From: Chloroflexota bacterium | GTDB lineage: Bacteria > Chloroflexota > Dehalococcoidia > Lucifugimonadales > JADFKI01 | NCBI GenBank assembly: GCA_009838595.1 | Contig: VXRI01000091.1 | Location: 1-6,041 of the forward strand | DNA length: 6,041 nt | Direction of reading: 5' to 3' | Shown: positions 1 through 5,349 of the stretch, piece by piece | Numbering within the stretch: position 1 is the stretch's first letter | How the letters are laid out: every line of letters begins with the position of its first letter | Program-made: the position numbers and the translations under genes | The notes under the pieces: model-generated | Databases searched by the model: none | Seen by the model: the letters and a program-made list of their open reading frames with translations, nothing else | What the model was told of the DNA's origin: nothing

Positions 1-13
1 GACTTTCTATTGC

Positions 14-274
14 TCAATTCACCCTCTGATTCCAACTAGCACCAATGGTTATGTATTCGAGGCAAGCGCCACAAATATGCTCGCCTTCGTCAGTGTCGAA
101 TATCGGCATCACCCTATTGCCCTCGCGTCCTATAAGGTCGTCAGGCAGTCTTTGCTCGTCTATATGCAGAACCCCTAGAGGACCAGGACGCTTGAGATAG
201 CCGTCTTGGTAATCGGCGACCGCGTGATGTATGCATCTGATATCCGCGTCGTATGAGTAACCGATAATCCTCAA
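14..274 (-). CDS. Small Cys/His protein, putative zinc-binding, 86 aa
   Basis: Function unknown. The 86-residue product opens with MRIIGYSYDADIRC and has Cys14 followed by His16 and His17, then a CGAC pair (Cys68, Cys71) near the end. This spacing would suit one zinc site with two distant halves. The N-terminal GYxYDAD pattern and the CxxC near the C-terminus recall, from memory only, a group of small uncharacterised proteins whose first half-site is usually CxxC; here it reads C-I-H-H. The start is the TTG at 272-274 because AAGGAGA lies six bases upstream. A TTG eight codons further up also keeps the frame open but has no such site. The stop is TGA. It is the last gene in the co-directional series, and a terminator separates it from the gene before it. 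Confidence 0.7.
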   Translation of the reverse strand: MRIIGYSYDADIRCIHHAVADYQDGYLKRPGPLGVLHIDEQRLPDDLIGREGNRVMPIFDTDEGEHICGACLEYITIGASWNQRVN

Positions 275-280
275 TATATT

Positions 281-287
281 TCTCCTT
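281..287 (-). promoter_or_regulatory. Ribosome binding site choosing a TTG start
   Basis: On the minus strand AAGGAGA is followed by six bases and then TTG at 274. No ATG or GTG in this frame fits the conserved-looking N-terminus, so this site decides the start of the 86-aa gene. Confidence 0.7.
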
Positions 288-315
288 GTCCTTCGCAATC
301 AGCGCGTAAACAGAA

Positions 316-346
316 AGCCCCGAACGGAGATATTCAGTTCGGGGCT
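316..346 (-). terminator. Rho-independent terminator of the 254-aa gene
   Basis: The arms AGCCCCGAAC (316-325) and GTTCGGGGCT (337-346) pair perfectly over 10 bp around an 11-base loop. Read on the minus strand the hairpin is followed by TTCTGTTT. It lies about 50 bases past the stop of the 254-aa gene and upstream of the 86-aa gene. Confidence 0.85.
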
Positions 347-393
347 GCACATCTTATCGCTCAGCATCCGATAGTTCGCATCACTGCCGCTTG

Positions 394-1158
394 CTAGTCG
401 GCGGCAATGGCGTAGGAGTCATACGCCGGTGCTTTGTGGCGATTGGGAAAGCTGCTGGGAAGCCACAGTTCGCCAGCGGCTCCCAGTTCGCTTATCGCCT
501 CGCGCAGGTTCTCGCGGGTGGGCTCGCAGCGCCATGCGCGTCCGCGCAGTCGCGTCATAGGCTCTATGCCTTTGCCCTCCGACAGACAGTAGTCCCAGAG
601 CGGAACTGCCCACTCCGCAAGCATCGGCTCGCTTACGCGGCGTGGCAGATAGGCGAACCAGCGACTCGCCGTCCGCTCCTCGTCTTCGTCCGCGTCTGCC
701 AGCAGAACGAAACGCCGCAGCGCTGCCTCTTCCTGCGCCCGTTCATGCTCGCTCCGCTCTTCGTCCTTGCTCACCTCAGACTTCGCCTGTATGTGCGCGT
801 AGTTGTAGTCCCAGCGCACCAACTGCGAAATCAGAACCGTCTGCCAGACGCGCGTTCCCGCCACCTTCCGGACCGTTCGCTTCATCGTGCCGACCGCGTT
901 GTCCGCTATCTTTATCCGCATCGAAGTCTGCCGAAGCGAAGACTCCTCTTCTTCTATCGGCATCTGCAGATAGACATCCTGCTTATTGTTCTTGCCCGAA
1001 TCCAGCAGCGCCGCCGCGATGCCCTCGGACATCTGCCGCGGTCCGACCATGCTGAGGTAGTACAGGCTTCCGTTGGCGTGAGCGATGTCATAGACCACCG
1101 CGTACTTGCCCGTGTGCAGTACCTGCGGCAGCTGCGAAAATTCTTTCTTGCCGTTCAT
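394..1158 (-). CDS. Hypothetical protein, 254 aa, charged helical middle
   Basis: I do not recognise this family. The start ATG at 1156-1158 follows AAGGAGAGG with two bases between, and the product begins MNGKKEFSQLPQVLHTGKYA. The frame stays open for 73 codons further upstream, but that stretch is rich in Cys, Ser, Arg and Leu, looks noncoding and has no better ribosome site. The protein is soluble, with no signal peptide or membrane segment. Residues about 118-150 are strongly charged (many Glu, Asp, Arg, Lys) and probably helical. The C-terminal third has several Trp residues. It ends with TAG, with an in-frame TGA 11 codons later. A roughly 500-base noncoding stretch precedes it and a terminator follows it, so it is probably transcribed alone. 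Confidence 0.72.
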   Translation of the reverse strand: MNGKKEFSQLPQVLHTGKYAVVYDIAHANGSLYYLSMVGPRQMSEGIAAALLDSGKNNKQDVYLQMPIEEEESSLRQTSMRIKIADNAVGTMKRTVRKVAGTRVWQTVLISQLVRWDYNYAHIQAKSEVSKDEERSEHERAQEEAALRRFVLLADADEDEERTASRWFAYLPRRVSEPMLAEWAVPLWDYCLSEGKGIEPMTRLRGRAWRCEPTRENLREAISELGAAGELWLPSSFPNRHKAPAYDSYAIAAD

Positions 1159-1442
1159 GTCCTCTCCTTGCCGGAGGACGCAAGAGCAGTTCGGAGCGAA
1201 CGCGTCACGGGCACACCTATCCCACAGCAGCTTGATAACGCAGACATTTCCCCCCTGAAACCGGACGCAGCTCTCCCGCAGAAGCGGGAGATAATGTGCC
1301 GGATTGCCACGCCAAAGCGCAAGCGGAGAGGATTTAGCATTGCACATCAGGCGAAACAGTAGGGGAGACGATGCCACGCCTGAGCATGGACAGAAGAATA
1401 ATCCGGCATGTTACAGGGACAAAACGCTGAGATAACTTGGAA

Positions 1443-1492
1443 CTTGCTTGCGTCCTTGGTCAGTATTAGGTTGTGAATTGGACGCAAGCAAG
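1443..1492. repeat. Perfect 13-bp inverted repeat, 24-base loop
   Basis: CTTGCTTGCGTCC (1443-1455) is the exact reverse complement of GGACGCAAGCAAG (1480-1492). The AT-richer 24-base loop between them stands out from the GC-rich flanks. Neither side has a T-tract, so a simple terminator is unlikely. It could be a protein binding site, a structured RNA or a remnant of a small mobile element. Confidence 0.75.
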
Positions 1493-1620
1493 CGGAGCGC
1501 AGACTGCCGGAAGGCGCAACGGTACACCCGGCAGAGCCGAGCGCAACGCAGACACCGCCCCACATCAGGCACATCCCAACCGCCGCCCCGCCTGCGTTAC
1601 TCTCGTTATTTTCGGTATCC

Positions 1621-1644
1621 TATCACGGCGGCTTCGCCGCGATA
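1621..1644 (-). terminator. Hairpin after the nuclease gene, weak terminator candidate
   Basis: Read on the minus strand, TATCGCGGCG pairs with CGCCGTGATA over 10 bp (one G-T pair) around an AAGC loop. It lies 10 bases after the nuclease stop. No T-tract follows, so it may only protect the 3' end of the transcript. Confidence 0.5.
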
Positions 1645-1654
1645 AAGCTCATCT

Positions 1655-2515
1655 CTATCGTTTCAGAGGTGTAATTCTGAAGGTCGCGCTGACCTTCTCC
1701 CGCACTATCTGTTCGCGCACCTCAGGCGAGACAAGCTCATTGAGCGCCTCAAAGTCAATCGTCTTGCCAACGGCCTCAGACAGCCTCAGCCGATAGGCAG
1801 CACCGTCCACGAGCAATTCGGTCTCATAGTCGCCCGATGCCATCATGTGCGCCTTCAGCGCGCTCGCAGCTGCGCTCTTCGCCTTCGCGGCCGGCGAACT
1901 GGACTTGGGAGCCGACGCGTTTGCCTGCGCCCACTCGCGCACGAGCGACTGCACATCCGCGCTCGCCAGTCCGCCTTCCCCCGCTTGCGGCGGAACTTCC
2001 GCGTTGCCGCACAGCATCCTGTACGGGCAAGATTGGCAGCGGGCGTCTCCCTGCCGATACTCCGGTTCGGGCAGCCTGTCCCGCAAGACCATCCTGCCAA
2101 TCTCACCGATACGCTCCATAGCGGCATCATAGGCTTGCTGCGCGCGCTCCGCCGGTATCCGCTCCACGCGGTACTCGCCGTCGTCCCGCGAAAGCGTGGC
2201 TATGAACACATCGCCCACCTCGCCGAACAGCGCCTTGCTGTACAGTGCCGCCTGACGCACCGCCTCCGGGTGGCTGCGTTCCACGCCGAAATCCCATGCG
2301 TACTTCGCCGCACCCGCGGTGCGCGTCTTGACTTCCACGATAGCCTCTTTGCCGTCGGTCAGCACAGGATGCGACATCACTCCGTCCGGGTGTCCCGTCA
2401 GAATAATCCTGCCGTGCGGCATTTCCACGACGACGTCCTCACTGCCGAACTCCCATCCGTCCTCACGCATCAGCTCCTTGACCATCGGCTCGAGCGCAGT
2501 ACCCATCCGCATCAT
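1655..2515 (-). CDS. C-terminal piece of the nuclease with the catalytic core
   Basis: The first ATG after the amber is at 2515 and gives 286 residues starting MMRMGTALEP. All catalytic motifs and the CxxCx5C block are inside, but Cys1 of the iron-sulfur site and about 24 upstream family-like residues (CLRRLYYESKQTAP and on) are left out. No ribosome binding site precedes 2515, so independent translation is doubtful. The stop is TAG, followed two codons later by in-frame TGA. Confidence 0.65.
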   Translation of the reverse strand: MMRMGTALEPMVKELMREDGWEFGSEDVVVEMPHGRIILTGHPDGVMSHPVLTDGKEAIVEVKTRTAGAAKYAWDFGVERSHPEAVRQAALYSKALFGEVGDVFIATLSRDDGEYRVERIPAERAQQAYDAAMERIGEIGRMVLRDRLPEPEYRQGDARCQSCPYRMLCGNAEVPPQAGEGGLASADVQSLVREWAQANASAPKSSSPAAKAKSAAASALKAHMMASGDYETELLVDGAAYRLRLSEAVGKTIDFEALNELVSPEVREQIVREKVSATFRITPLKR

Positions 2516-2587
2516 CGCACGACTGCGCGCCGGAATCTCATCAGACGGCGCAGTCTGCTTGGACTCGTAGTAAAGCCGCCTCAGGCA

Positions 2588-2809
2588 CTAGCTGACCCCC
2601 GAAATCCTCAGCTCGACCGATACGACCGCTCTGATGTTGGGTCTGTCGAGGGGCAGTTTCTCCTTTGTCCGCTCCGTATGCCGCTCGGAGTTCGCCGCAA
2701 TCGGCAGCGGGGTGAGCAGGTTCTCTGCAATCTCTGAATCTTTCTCAGGTCCGAACAGCGCATCTACGAAGGCGTCTGTCTCGTCTAGCGTCCGGTTCTG
2801 TGCAACCAT
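2588..2809 (-). CDS. N-terminal piece of the interrupted nuclease, 73 aa
   Basis: This is the part translated if the amber at 2588-2590 is obeyed. It begins MVAQNRTLDETDAF and ends VELRISGVS, just short of the first iron-sulfur cysteine. The last residues look like the usual entry to a Cas4-like fold (hydrophobic strand, then Cys-x-Arg-Arg). On its own it carries no catalytic residue. Confidence 0.6.
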   Translation of the reverse strand: MVAQNRTLDETDAFVDALFGPEKDSEIAENLLTPLPIAANSERHTERTKEKLPLDRPNIRAVVSVELRISGVS

Positions 2810-2899
2810 CTGTCCATTTCCTTTCTTCACTTGCTTTCTGGCAAAACAATGTCCAAGCCATGACAGCGACAGCATCAATGCCGTCCCTCTCGAAATAAA

Positions 2900-2942
2900 C
2901 ACTAATGCCCCGCCGGGTTATATCCCCCGCAGGGCATTAGTG
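2900..2942 (-). terminator. Rho-independent terminator of the 241-aa gene
   Basis: The arms CACTAATGCCC (2900-2910) and GGGCATTAGTG (2932-2942) pair perfectly over 11 bp, with more GC pairing in the inner part. On the minus strand it is followed by TTTATTTC. It sits 19 bases after the stop of the 241-aa gene and upstream of the nuclease gene. Confidence 0.85.
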
Positions 2943-2961
2943 GAGACACCTTTCAGGCGAT

Positions 2962-3687
2962 CTACGCCGCAACCGGCTCTTCCGCACGCCTGTATTCACA
3001 GCGCATTGCCTTCATCGCCTTGCTCAACTCCACGTCCTTCCGGTTGCGCTTGGAGTTCCTGCGCCCGTTGTCATGGGGCCTGAACCAACCATCCAGCTTT
3101 TTGACGCTTATTAGGTCATCCTTCAGGCGTTGTCGCGTATCAGGCGCGACAAAGCTCTCGTAGTAAGCGTCCTCCTGCTCAAGCTCCCACAAGTCCTGCT
3201 TCCACGTCCAATCCTGAATATCTCGGTCTTCTTCAGTCCACGCCTTCCGCTCGACAGGGTTATTCTCGATTGGCTGCGCCGGCAACCGGCCGCGTCTTGC
3301 TGTCTCTTCATGAGCGATTGCGATTGCTCTGAGCAAACCCGCCATAGCAGCCGGCATATTGTTCAAGCTGCGGTCAGAGTCCAGCCTGCCGCCATGCCGC
3401 ATCCTGATGGCGTTCCTGATGGCGCGAGAGCGCGCAAAGCGCTGAGCGGTATCCATATCTGCTTCGCCGAGCTCATCAAATACCGCGTCCGAAATGACAG
3501 TCCCGATGGCGTCCGCAATCTCCCCCGGACGCCAGTCGGATACGGCGTCGAACAGGTCGGCTATGGAGTCGATTCCGTCAGCGTCTTGCCTCGGAAGCAG
3601 ATGCTTCGAGATGCCCCTGGTGAAATCGAGCCCAACCTCAAAGGCTTCGTGGTGAATGTCGATTCCCAAAACGATGTCCTTCTCCAT
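2962..3687 (-). CDS. Hypothetical protein, 241 aa, basic C-terminus
   Basis: I do not recognise this family. The ATG at 3685-3687 has AAGGAG nine bases upstream, which fixes the start (MEKDIVLGIDIHHEAF). There is no signal peptide or membrane segment. The first 80 residues are acidic; residues about 85-100 are Arg-rich. Residues 150-167 contain four Trp (150, 160, 162, 167) in an acidic helix. The tail, about residues 198-235, is strongly basic (GRRNSKRNRKD and on) and could contact nucleic acid. The stop is TAG, followed three codons later by in-frame TGA, then a strong terminator. With a terminator of the previous gene upstream as well, it forms a single-gene unit. Confidence 0.75.
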   Translation of the reverse strand: MEKDIVLGIDIHHEAFEVGLDFTRGISKHLLPRQDADGIDSIADLFDAVSDWRPGEIADAIGTVISDAVFDELGEADMDTAQRFARSRAIRNAIRMRHGGRLDSDRSLNNMPAAMAGLLRAIAIAHEETARRGRLPAQPIENNPVERKAWTEEDRDIQDWTWKQDLWELEQEDAYYESFVAPDTRQRLKDDLISVKKLDGWFRPHDNGRRNSKRNRKDVELSKAMKAMRCEYRRAEEPVAA

Positions 3688-3700
3688 TATGGTTTTCTCC

Positions 3701-3716
3701 TTCTGCGCTTCTGCGC
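3701..3716 (-). repeat. 8-bp tandem repeat next to a ribosome binding site
   Basis: On the minus strand GCGCAGAA occurs twice back to back, directly before the GGAG of the 241-aa gene. It could be a small operator or a slippage site; chance is also possible. Confidence 0.45.
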
Positions 3717-3782
3717 TGTCTCGTTAGTTCCTGATCTACTGCCGGATTACGCTCATGCCTACACGCCGCACTACGAAAACAT

Positions 3783-3812
3783 AAGCCCGATGACCTCACA
3801 ATCACCGGGCTT
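3783..3812 (-). terminator. Rho-independent terminator of the 90-aa gene
   Basis: Read on the minus strand, AAGCCCGGTGA pairs with TCATCGGGCTT over 11 bp with one G-T pair and an 8-base loop, then ATGTTTTCG. It starts four bases after the stop codon of the 90-aa gene. Confidence 0.82.
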
Positions 3813-3816
3813 GCCG

Positions 3817-4089
3817 TTATACAGGCTGCAAGGTTCTGGCCGTGTAACTTCCCTCTATCTTGCGTCTGCGCCGCGCGAGTTTTCGCAGAGGGTCAATACC
3901 CAGCGGCGCGGCAGGGCAGTCTCTGGAGACTTCCAGTCTGCGAAGCCTTCCGTCCTGCAGTATCGCGTTGCGGACGCGAGGCTGGGGGTCCCAATGCCAA
4001 ATGGACGAACCCGCTACCGGCACATCCGCCTCCTCGCCGCATCCATCATTCTGGCACCGGTAGAGCATAAACCCGTCCTCGATTGTCAT
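3817..4089 (-). CDS. Small cysteine-containing hypothetical protein, 90 aa
   Basis: Function unknown. The product begins MTIEDGFMLYRCQNDGCGEE; the pair Cys12/Cys17 and a single Cys58 (RDCPAAP) could bind a metal, but no classical zinc ribbon is complete. The part from about residue 70 is very basic (KLARRRRK), which suggests nucleic acid contact. The stop is TAA, followed at once by a terminator. The start is uncertain. A strong GGAGGA at 4111-4116 is placed five bases before another ATG (4105), which is in a different frame and runs only 19 codons. The ATG at 4089 lies about 21 bases from that site. Removing one A from the run of five just before 4089 would join the two frames. Confidence 0.62.
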   Translation of the reverse strand: MTIEDGFMLYRCQNDGCGEEADVPVAGSSIWHWDPQPRVRNAILQDGRLRRLEVSRDCPAAPLGIDPLRKLARRRRKIEGSYTARTLQPV

Positions 4090-4105
4090 TTTTCATTTCG
4101 TGCAT
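4046..4105 (-). other. 19-codon ORF on the best ribosome site, overlapping the 90-aa gene
   Basis: GGAGGA-TTGGT-ATG gives ideal initiation at 4105. The frame reads MHEMKND and ends at TGA 4046-4048, inside the 90-aa gene and out of frame with it. It may be a leader peptide coupled to the downstream start, or the true N-terminus cut off by a one-base error in AAAAA. Confidence 0.45.
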
Positions 4106-4128
4106 ACCAATCCTCCGAAGGCAAAGAA

Positions 4129-4161
4129 AAGCCCCGCCAGAAATGATTCCTGACGGGGCTT
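4129..4161 (-). terminator. Rho-independent terminator of the coiled-coil gene
   Basis: Read on the minus strand, AAGCCCCGTCAG pairs with CTGGCGGGGCTT over 12 bp with one wobble pair and a 9-base loop, followed by TTCTTT. It lies about 30 bases after the stop at 4193. Confidence 0.87.
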
Positions 4162-4192
4162 CGTGTTAATGTGGATATGTGGCGCGAGGCGC

Positions 4193-5047
4193 TTACTGCG
4201 GATCTGTCATTGGGTCCATAAACTGCCGTCTGAGCGGATGCCAGAACGCTGCATCAGGATTCCTTTCTCGCACAAACTGGGCGATGTCTTCAAACAGCAA
4301 ATCGGAAGGCATATCTCGCCCAATCCGAACGCCCGCGACTACGCCGTATGCCGGAACGCCCTTGACGCGCTCTATAACTTTGGCATGGTTGGCGACCCGA
4401 ACTAAGTCATTTCGTTCGGCAGTGTGACTTGCCTCGATGACCAAGTAAAACTGAGACTGCGCCCGTCCGCGCTCCGTTACCACAAGGGCGTCATCGGCAT
4501 TCACGAACCTGTCTTGCGACTCATCATCTATGCCGTCCAGCAGGTCGCGCTCTACTGCCTCCCTGAAAATTTCAGACATCTCGTTGCGGCTCAGGCGGGT
4601 TGACATCAGTACCCAGTTGCCGCGCACACGCGCGATGTTCGCGGCGATCAAGCTGTCGTCCTTGCGAGCAGAGTTCTCCGAATATGCGCCTCTGAAGCGC
4701 TCGTAGTCGTCATGCTGTTGCGAATACATCCCGTGCAGACTCCGTATATCCTTGCTTAACTCGCTTCTGGTCTCTCTTAATTCGCTTCTAGTCTCCAGGA
4801 TGGCTTCTTCCATCCTGTCCAGCCGTTCATTCGTTGTCTTCTGATACTCTGCCATATTGCTTGTCAATGCGCCGACCGCATCCGTAAGCGCCGCAATCTT
4901 CCTGTCGGTGGAAGCGCTGTACTCCGTAAAACGCGCCGGAAGGTGCAGAAGTTCGTCAGTCAAAATCTCCTGCCTGAAAGCCTCACGGAACTCAGTGTTC
5001 TCACGGGCTGCGCGCAGCAGATCCTCAGTCGTGTTTAGCATCGTCAT
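4193..5047 (-). CDS. Coiled-coil protein with PD-(D/E)XK-like C-terminal domain, 284 aa
   Basis: The start ATG at 5045-5047 follows GGAGAGGTG (5054-5062); the product begins MTMLNTTEDLLRAARENTEF. Residues about 10-40 are helical, and about 45-115 form a long coiled coil with heptad spacing, including a duplicated heptad ETRSELR/ETRSELS (residues 85-98). The C-terminal domain, about 140-284, has a helix, then DDALVV (Asp185, Asp186) and the strand YLVIEAS (Glu205), then HTAERNDLVRVANHAKVI. This matches my memory of uncharacterised coiled-coil proteins (DUF3782-like) with a degenerate nuclease fold, where the usual Lys of E-x-K is replaced by Ser. Nuclease activity is therefore doubtful; a DNA-binding or structural role is equally possible. 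A hairpin stands upstream and a strong terminator downstream. The stop is TAA. Confidence 0.78.
   Translation of the reverse strand: MTMLNTTEDLLRAARENTEFREAFRQEILTDELLHLPARFTEYSASTDRKIAALTDAVGALTSNMAEYQKTTNERLDRMEEAILETRSELRETRSELSKDIRSLHGMYSQQHDDYERFRGAYSENSARKDDSLIAANIARVRGNWVLMSTRLSRNEMSEIFREAVERDLLDGIDDESQDRFVNADDALVVTERGRAQSQFYLVIEASHTAERNDLVRVANHAKVIERVKGVPAYGVVAGVRIGRDMPSDLLFEDIAQFVRERNPDAAFWHPLRRQFMDPMTDPQ
4755..4796 (-). repeat. 21-bp tandem duplication encoding one coiled-coil heptad
   Basis: Units 4755-4775 and 4776-4796 agree at 18 of 21 bases and encode two successive ETRSEL-x heptads. The differences lie mainly at third codon positions, so the duplication is not very recent and the heptad sequence has been kept. 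Confidence 0.75.
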
Positions 5048-5074
5048 AAAGTTCACCTCTCCACAATTATAGAT

Positions 5075-5108
5075 GATAGAGCGCATCGCCGCAGGCAATG
5101 GCTCTATC
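5075..5108 (-). terminator. Hairpin between ardC and the coiled-coil gene
   Basis: On the minus strand GATAGAGC pairs with GCTCTATC, and inside it CATTGC pairs with GCGATG around a CTGCG loop, with a single bulged C between the stems. ATCTATAATT follows, a weak U-tract. It lies 17 bases after the ardC stop and before the next ribosome site. Confidence 0.6.
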
Positions 5109-5125
5109 GAGGCGTTTTCAGCGCC

Positions 5126-5295
5126 TTAAGCAGCCTGTCCAAGCTCGACTTCATCACCGACATCATCTTCCGAGAAGTCCGGCAGAGGATTGTCCTTAAG
5201 GATATACCTGATTGCCGCCATCGCTTCTCGGATAGCCTTGCCCAGTATCTCCGGATTGTCCTCGAACACCCGATACCAGCTCAAGATGATCTCAC
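5126..5295 (-). pseudogene. C-terminal end of ArdC-like protein, frame-shifted
   Basis: This frame encodes SEIILSWYRVFEDNPEILGKAIREAMAAIRYIL and continues to GQAA and TAA. The pattern Y/I-I-x-SW-x-R-V-x-x-DNP...A...A...YIL is the usual end of ArdC-type metallopeptidase domains, so it belongs to the gene upstream. The open frame extends back to an ATG at 5356, but that part only overlaps ardC in the wrong frame, and no ribosome site supports a separate gene. The frames rejoin if 53 bases of duplicated and adapter sequence are removed. Confidence 0.75.
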
Positions 5296-5349
5296 TTATA
5301 CACATCTCCGAGCACCCAACACCCGAAACCCGCTCACGATGTAGTCGCT
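5265..5349 (-). repeat. Imperfect duplication flanking the adapter inside ardC
   Basis: Copy one (5318-5349) and copy two (5265-5296) agree at 25 of 32 bases and are offset by 53 bases. Both encode the ArdC motif (SDYIVSGFRV and SEIILSWYRV). Because 53 is not a multiple of three, the duplication causes the frameshift. Confidence 0.8.
5295..5313. other. Nextera (Tn5) read-2 adapter remnant
   Basis: The plus strand reads CTTATACACATCTCCGAGC, a 19-base exact match to the Illumina Nextera read-2 adapter. This includes bases beyond the Tn5 mosaic end that exist only in the synthetic oligo. Partial adapter-like bases continue on both sides (TCTC before; a near match to CCCACGAGAC after). It is very probably a library artefact. 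Confidence 0.92.

Larger units (their letters stand above)
1159..1654. other. 496-base stretch without a supported gene
   Basis: No reading frame here has a ribosome site and protein-like composition. It holds a 13-bp-arm inverted repeat (1443-1492), a 7-bp hairpin CTCCCGC/GCGGGAG with a 4-base loop (1273-1290), a 9-bp inverted pair TGCCGGATT/AATCCGGCA (1297-1305 and 1400-1408), and a hairpin just after the nuclease stop (1621-1644). Short words also recur: GGACGCA at 1176, 1263 and 1480; AACGCAGACA at 1237 and 1545; GCAAGCGGAG at 1319 and 1488. It should contain the promoter of the 254-aa gene, but I see no clear -35/-10 pair. A structured RNA or a regulatory or replication region is possible but unproven. 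Confidence 0.5.
1655..2809 (-). pseudogene. Cas4/RecB-like PD-(D/E)XK nuclease with internal amber codon
   Basis: One continuous frame of 384 residues is broken only by TAG at codon 74 (2588-2590). The family is DNA exonucleases or endonucleases that act in recombination, phage replication or defence. Counting the amber as residue 74, the RecB-type motifs are complete: GTALEP with Glu107, GHPDG with Asp142, EVK with Glu159 and Lys161, and QAALY with Gln186 and Tyr190. Cys75 and the CQSCPYRMLC block (Cys258, Cys261, Cys267) give the four cysteines of a Cas4/AddB-type iron-sulfur site. An Ala/Ser/Lys linker then leads to a C-terminal segment I do not recognise. The start ATG at 2809 has AAAGGA nine bases upstream. 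The protein would be whole if TAG were a sense codon. The amber may be a mutation, a sequencing error or read through. No CRISPR array or cas1 is present, so it should not be named cas4. Confidence 0.78.

Noticed and set aside
141..350. 69-codon minus-strand frame overlapping the 86-aa gene
   Set aside because: It overlaps the terminator hairpin and the better supported 86-aa frame, with Arg-rich shadow composition.
391..1362. Long plus-strand open frame of 323 codons opposite the 254-aa gene
   Set aside because: It is rich in Arg, Leu, Ala and Pro, has no ribosome binding site and mirrors codon bias of the minus-strand gene, which has a good AAGGAG start and its own terminator.
1347..1574. 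Possible 75-aa minus-strand gene in the noncoding stretch
   Set aside because: No ribosome site, Cys/Ser-rich composition unlike the real genes, and it runs through the 13-bp inverted repeat.
1847..2737. Long plus-strand open frame of 296 codons opposite the nuclease
   Set aside because: The minus strand carries complete PD-(D/E)XK motifs; the plus-strand product is an Arg/His/Leu-rich shadow without recognisable features.
1655..2809. Naming the nuclease cas4 and calling a CRISPR locus
   Set aside because: No repeats, cas1 or cas2 are visible; Cas4-like nucleases are common outside CRISPR systems, for example in phages.
3130..4146. Plus-strand open frame of 338 codons spanning two minus-strand genes
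   Set aside because: It runs across an intergenic region and a terminator hairpin, has Arg/Ser/Leu-rich composition and no ribosome site.
5265..5349. Genuine biological tandem duplication or programmed frameshift in ardC
   Set aside because: The stretch between the copies matches a synthetic adapter exactly, including bases outside the Tn5 end, which biology would not supply.
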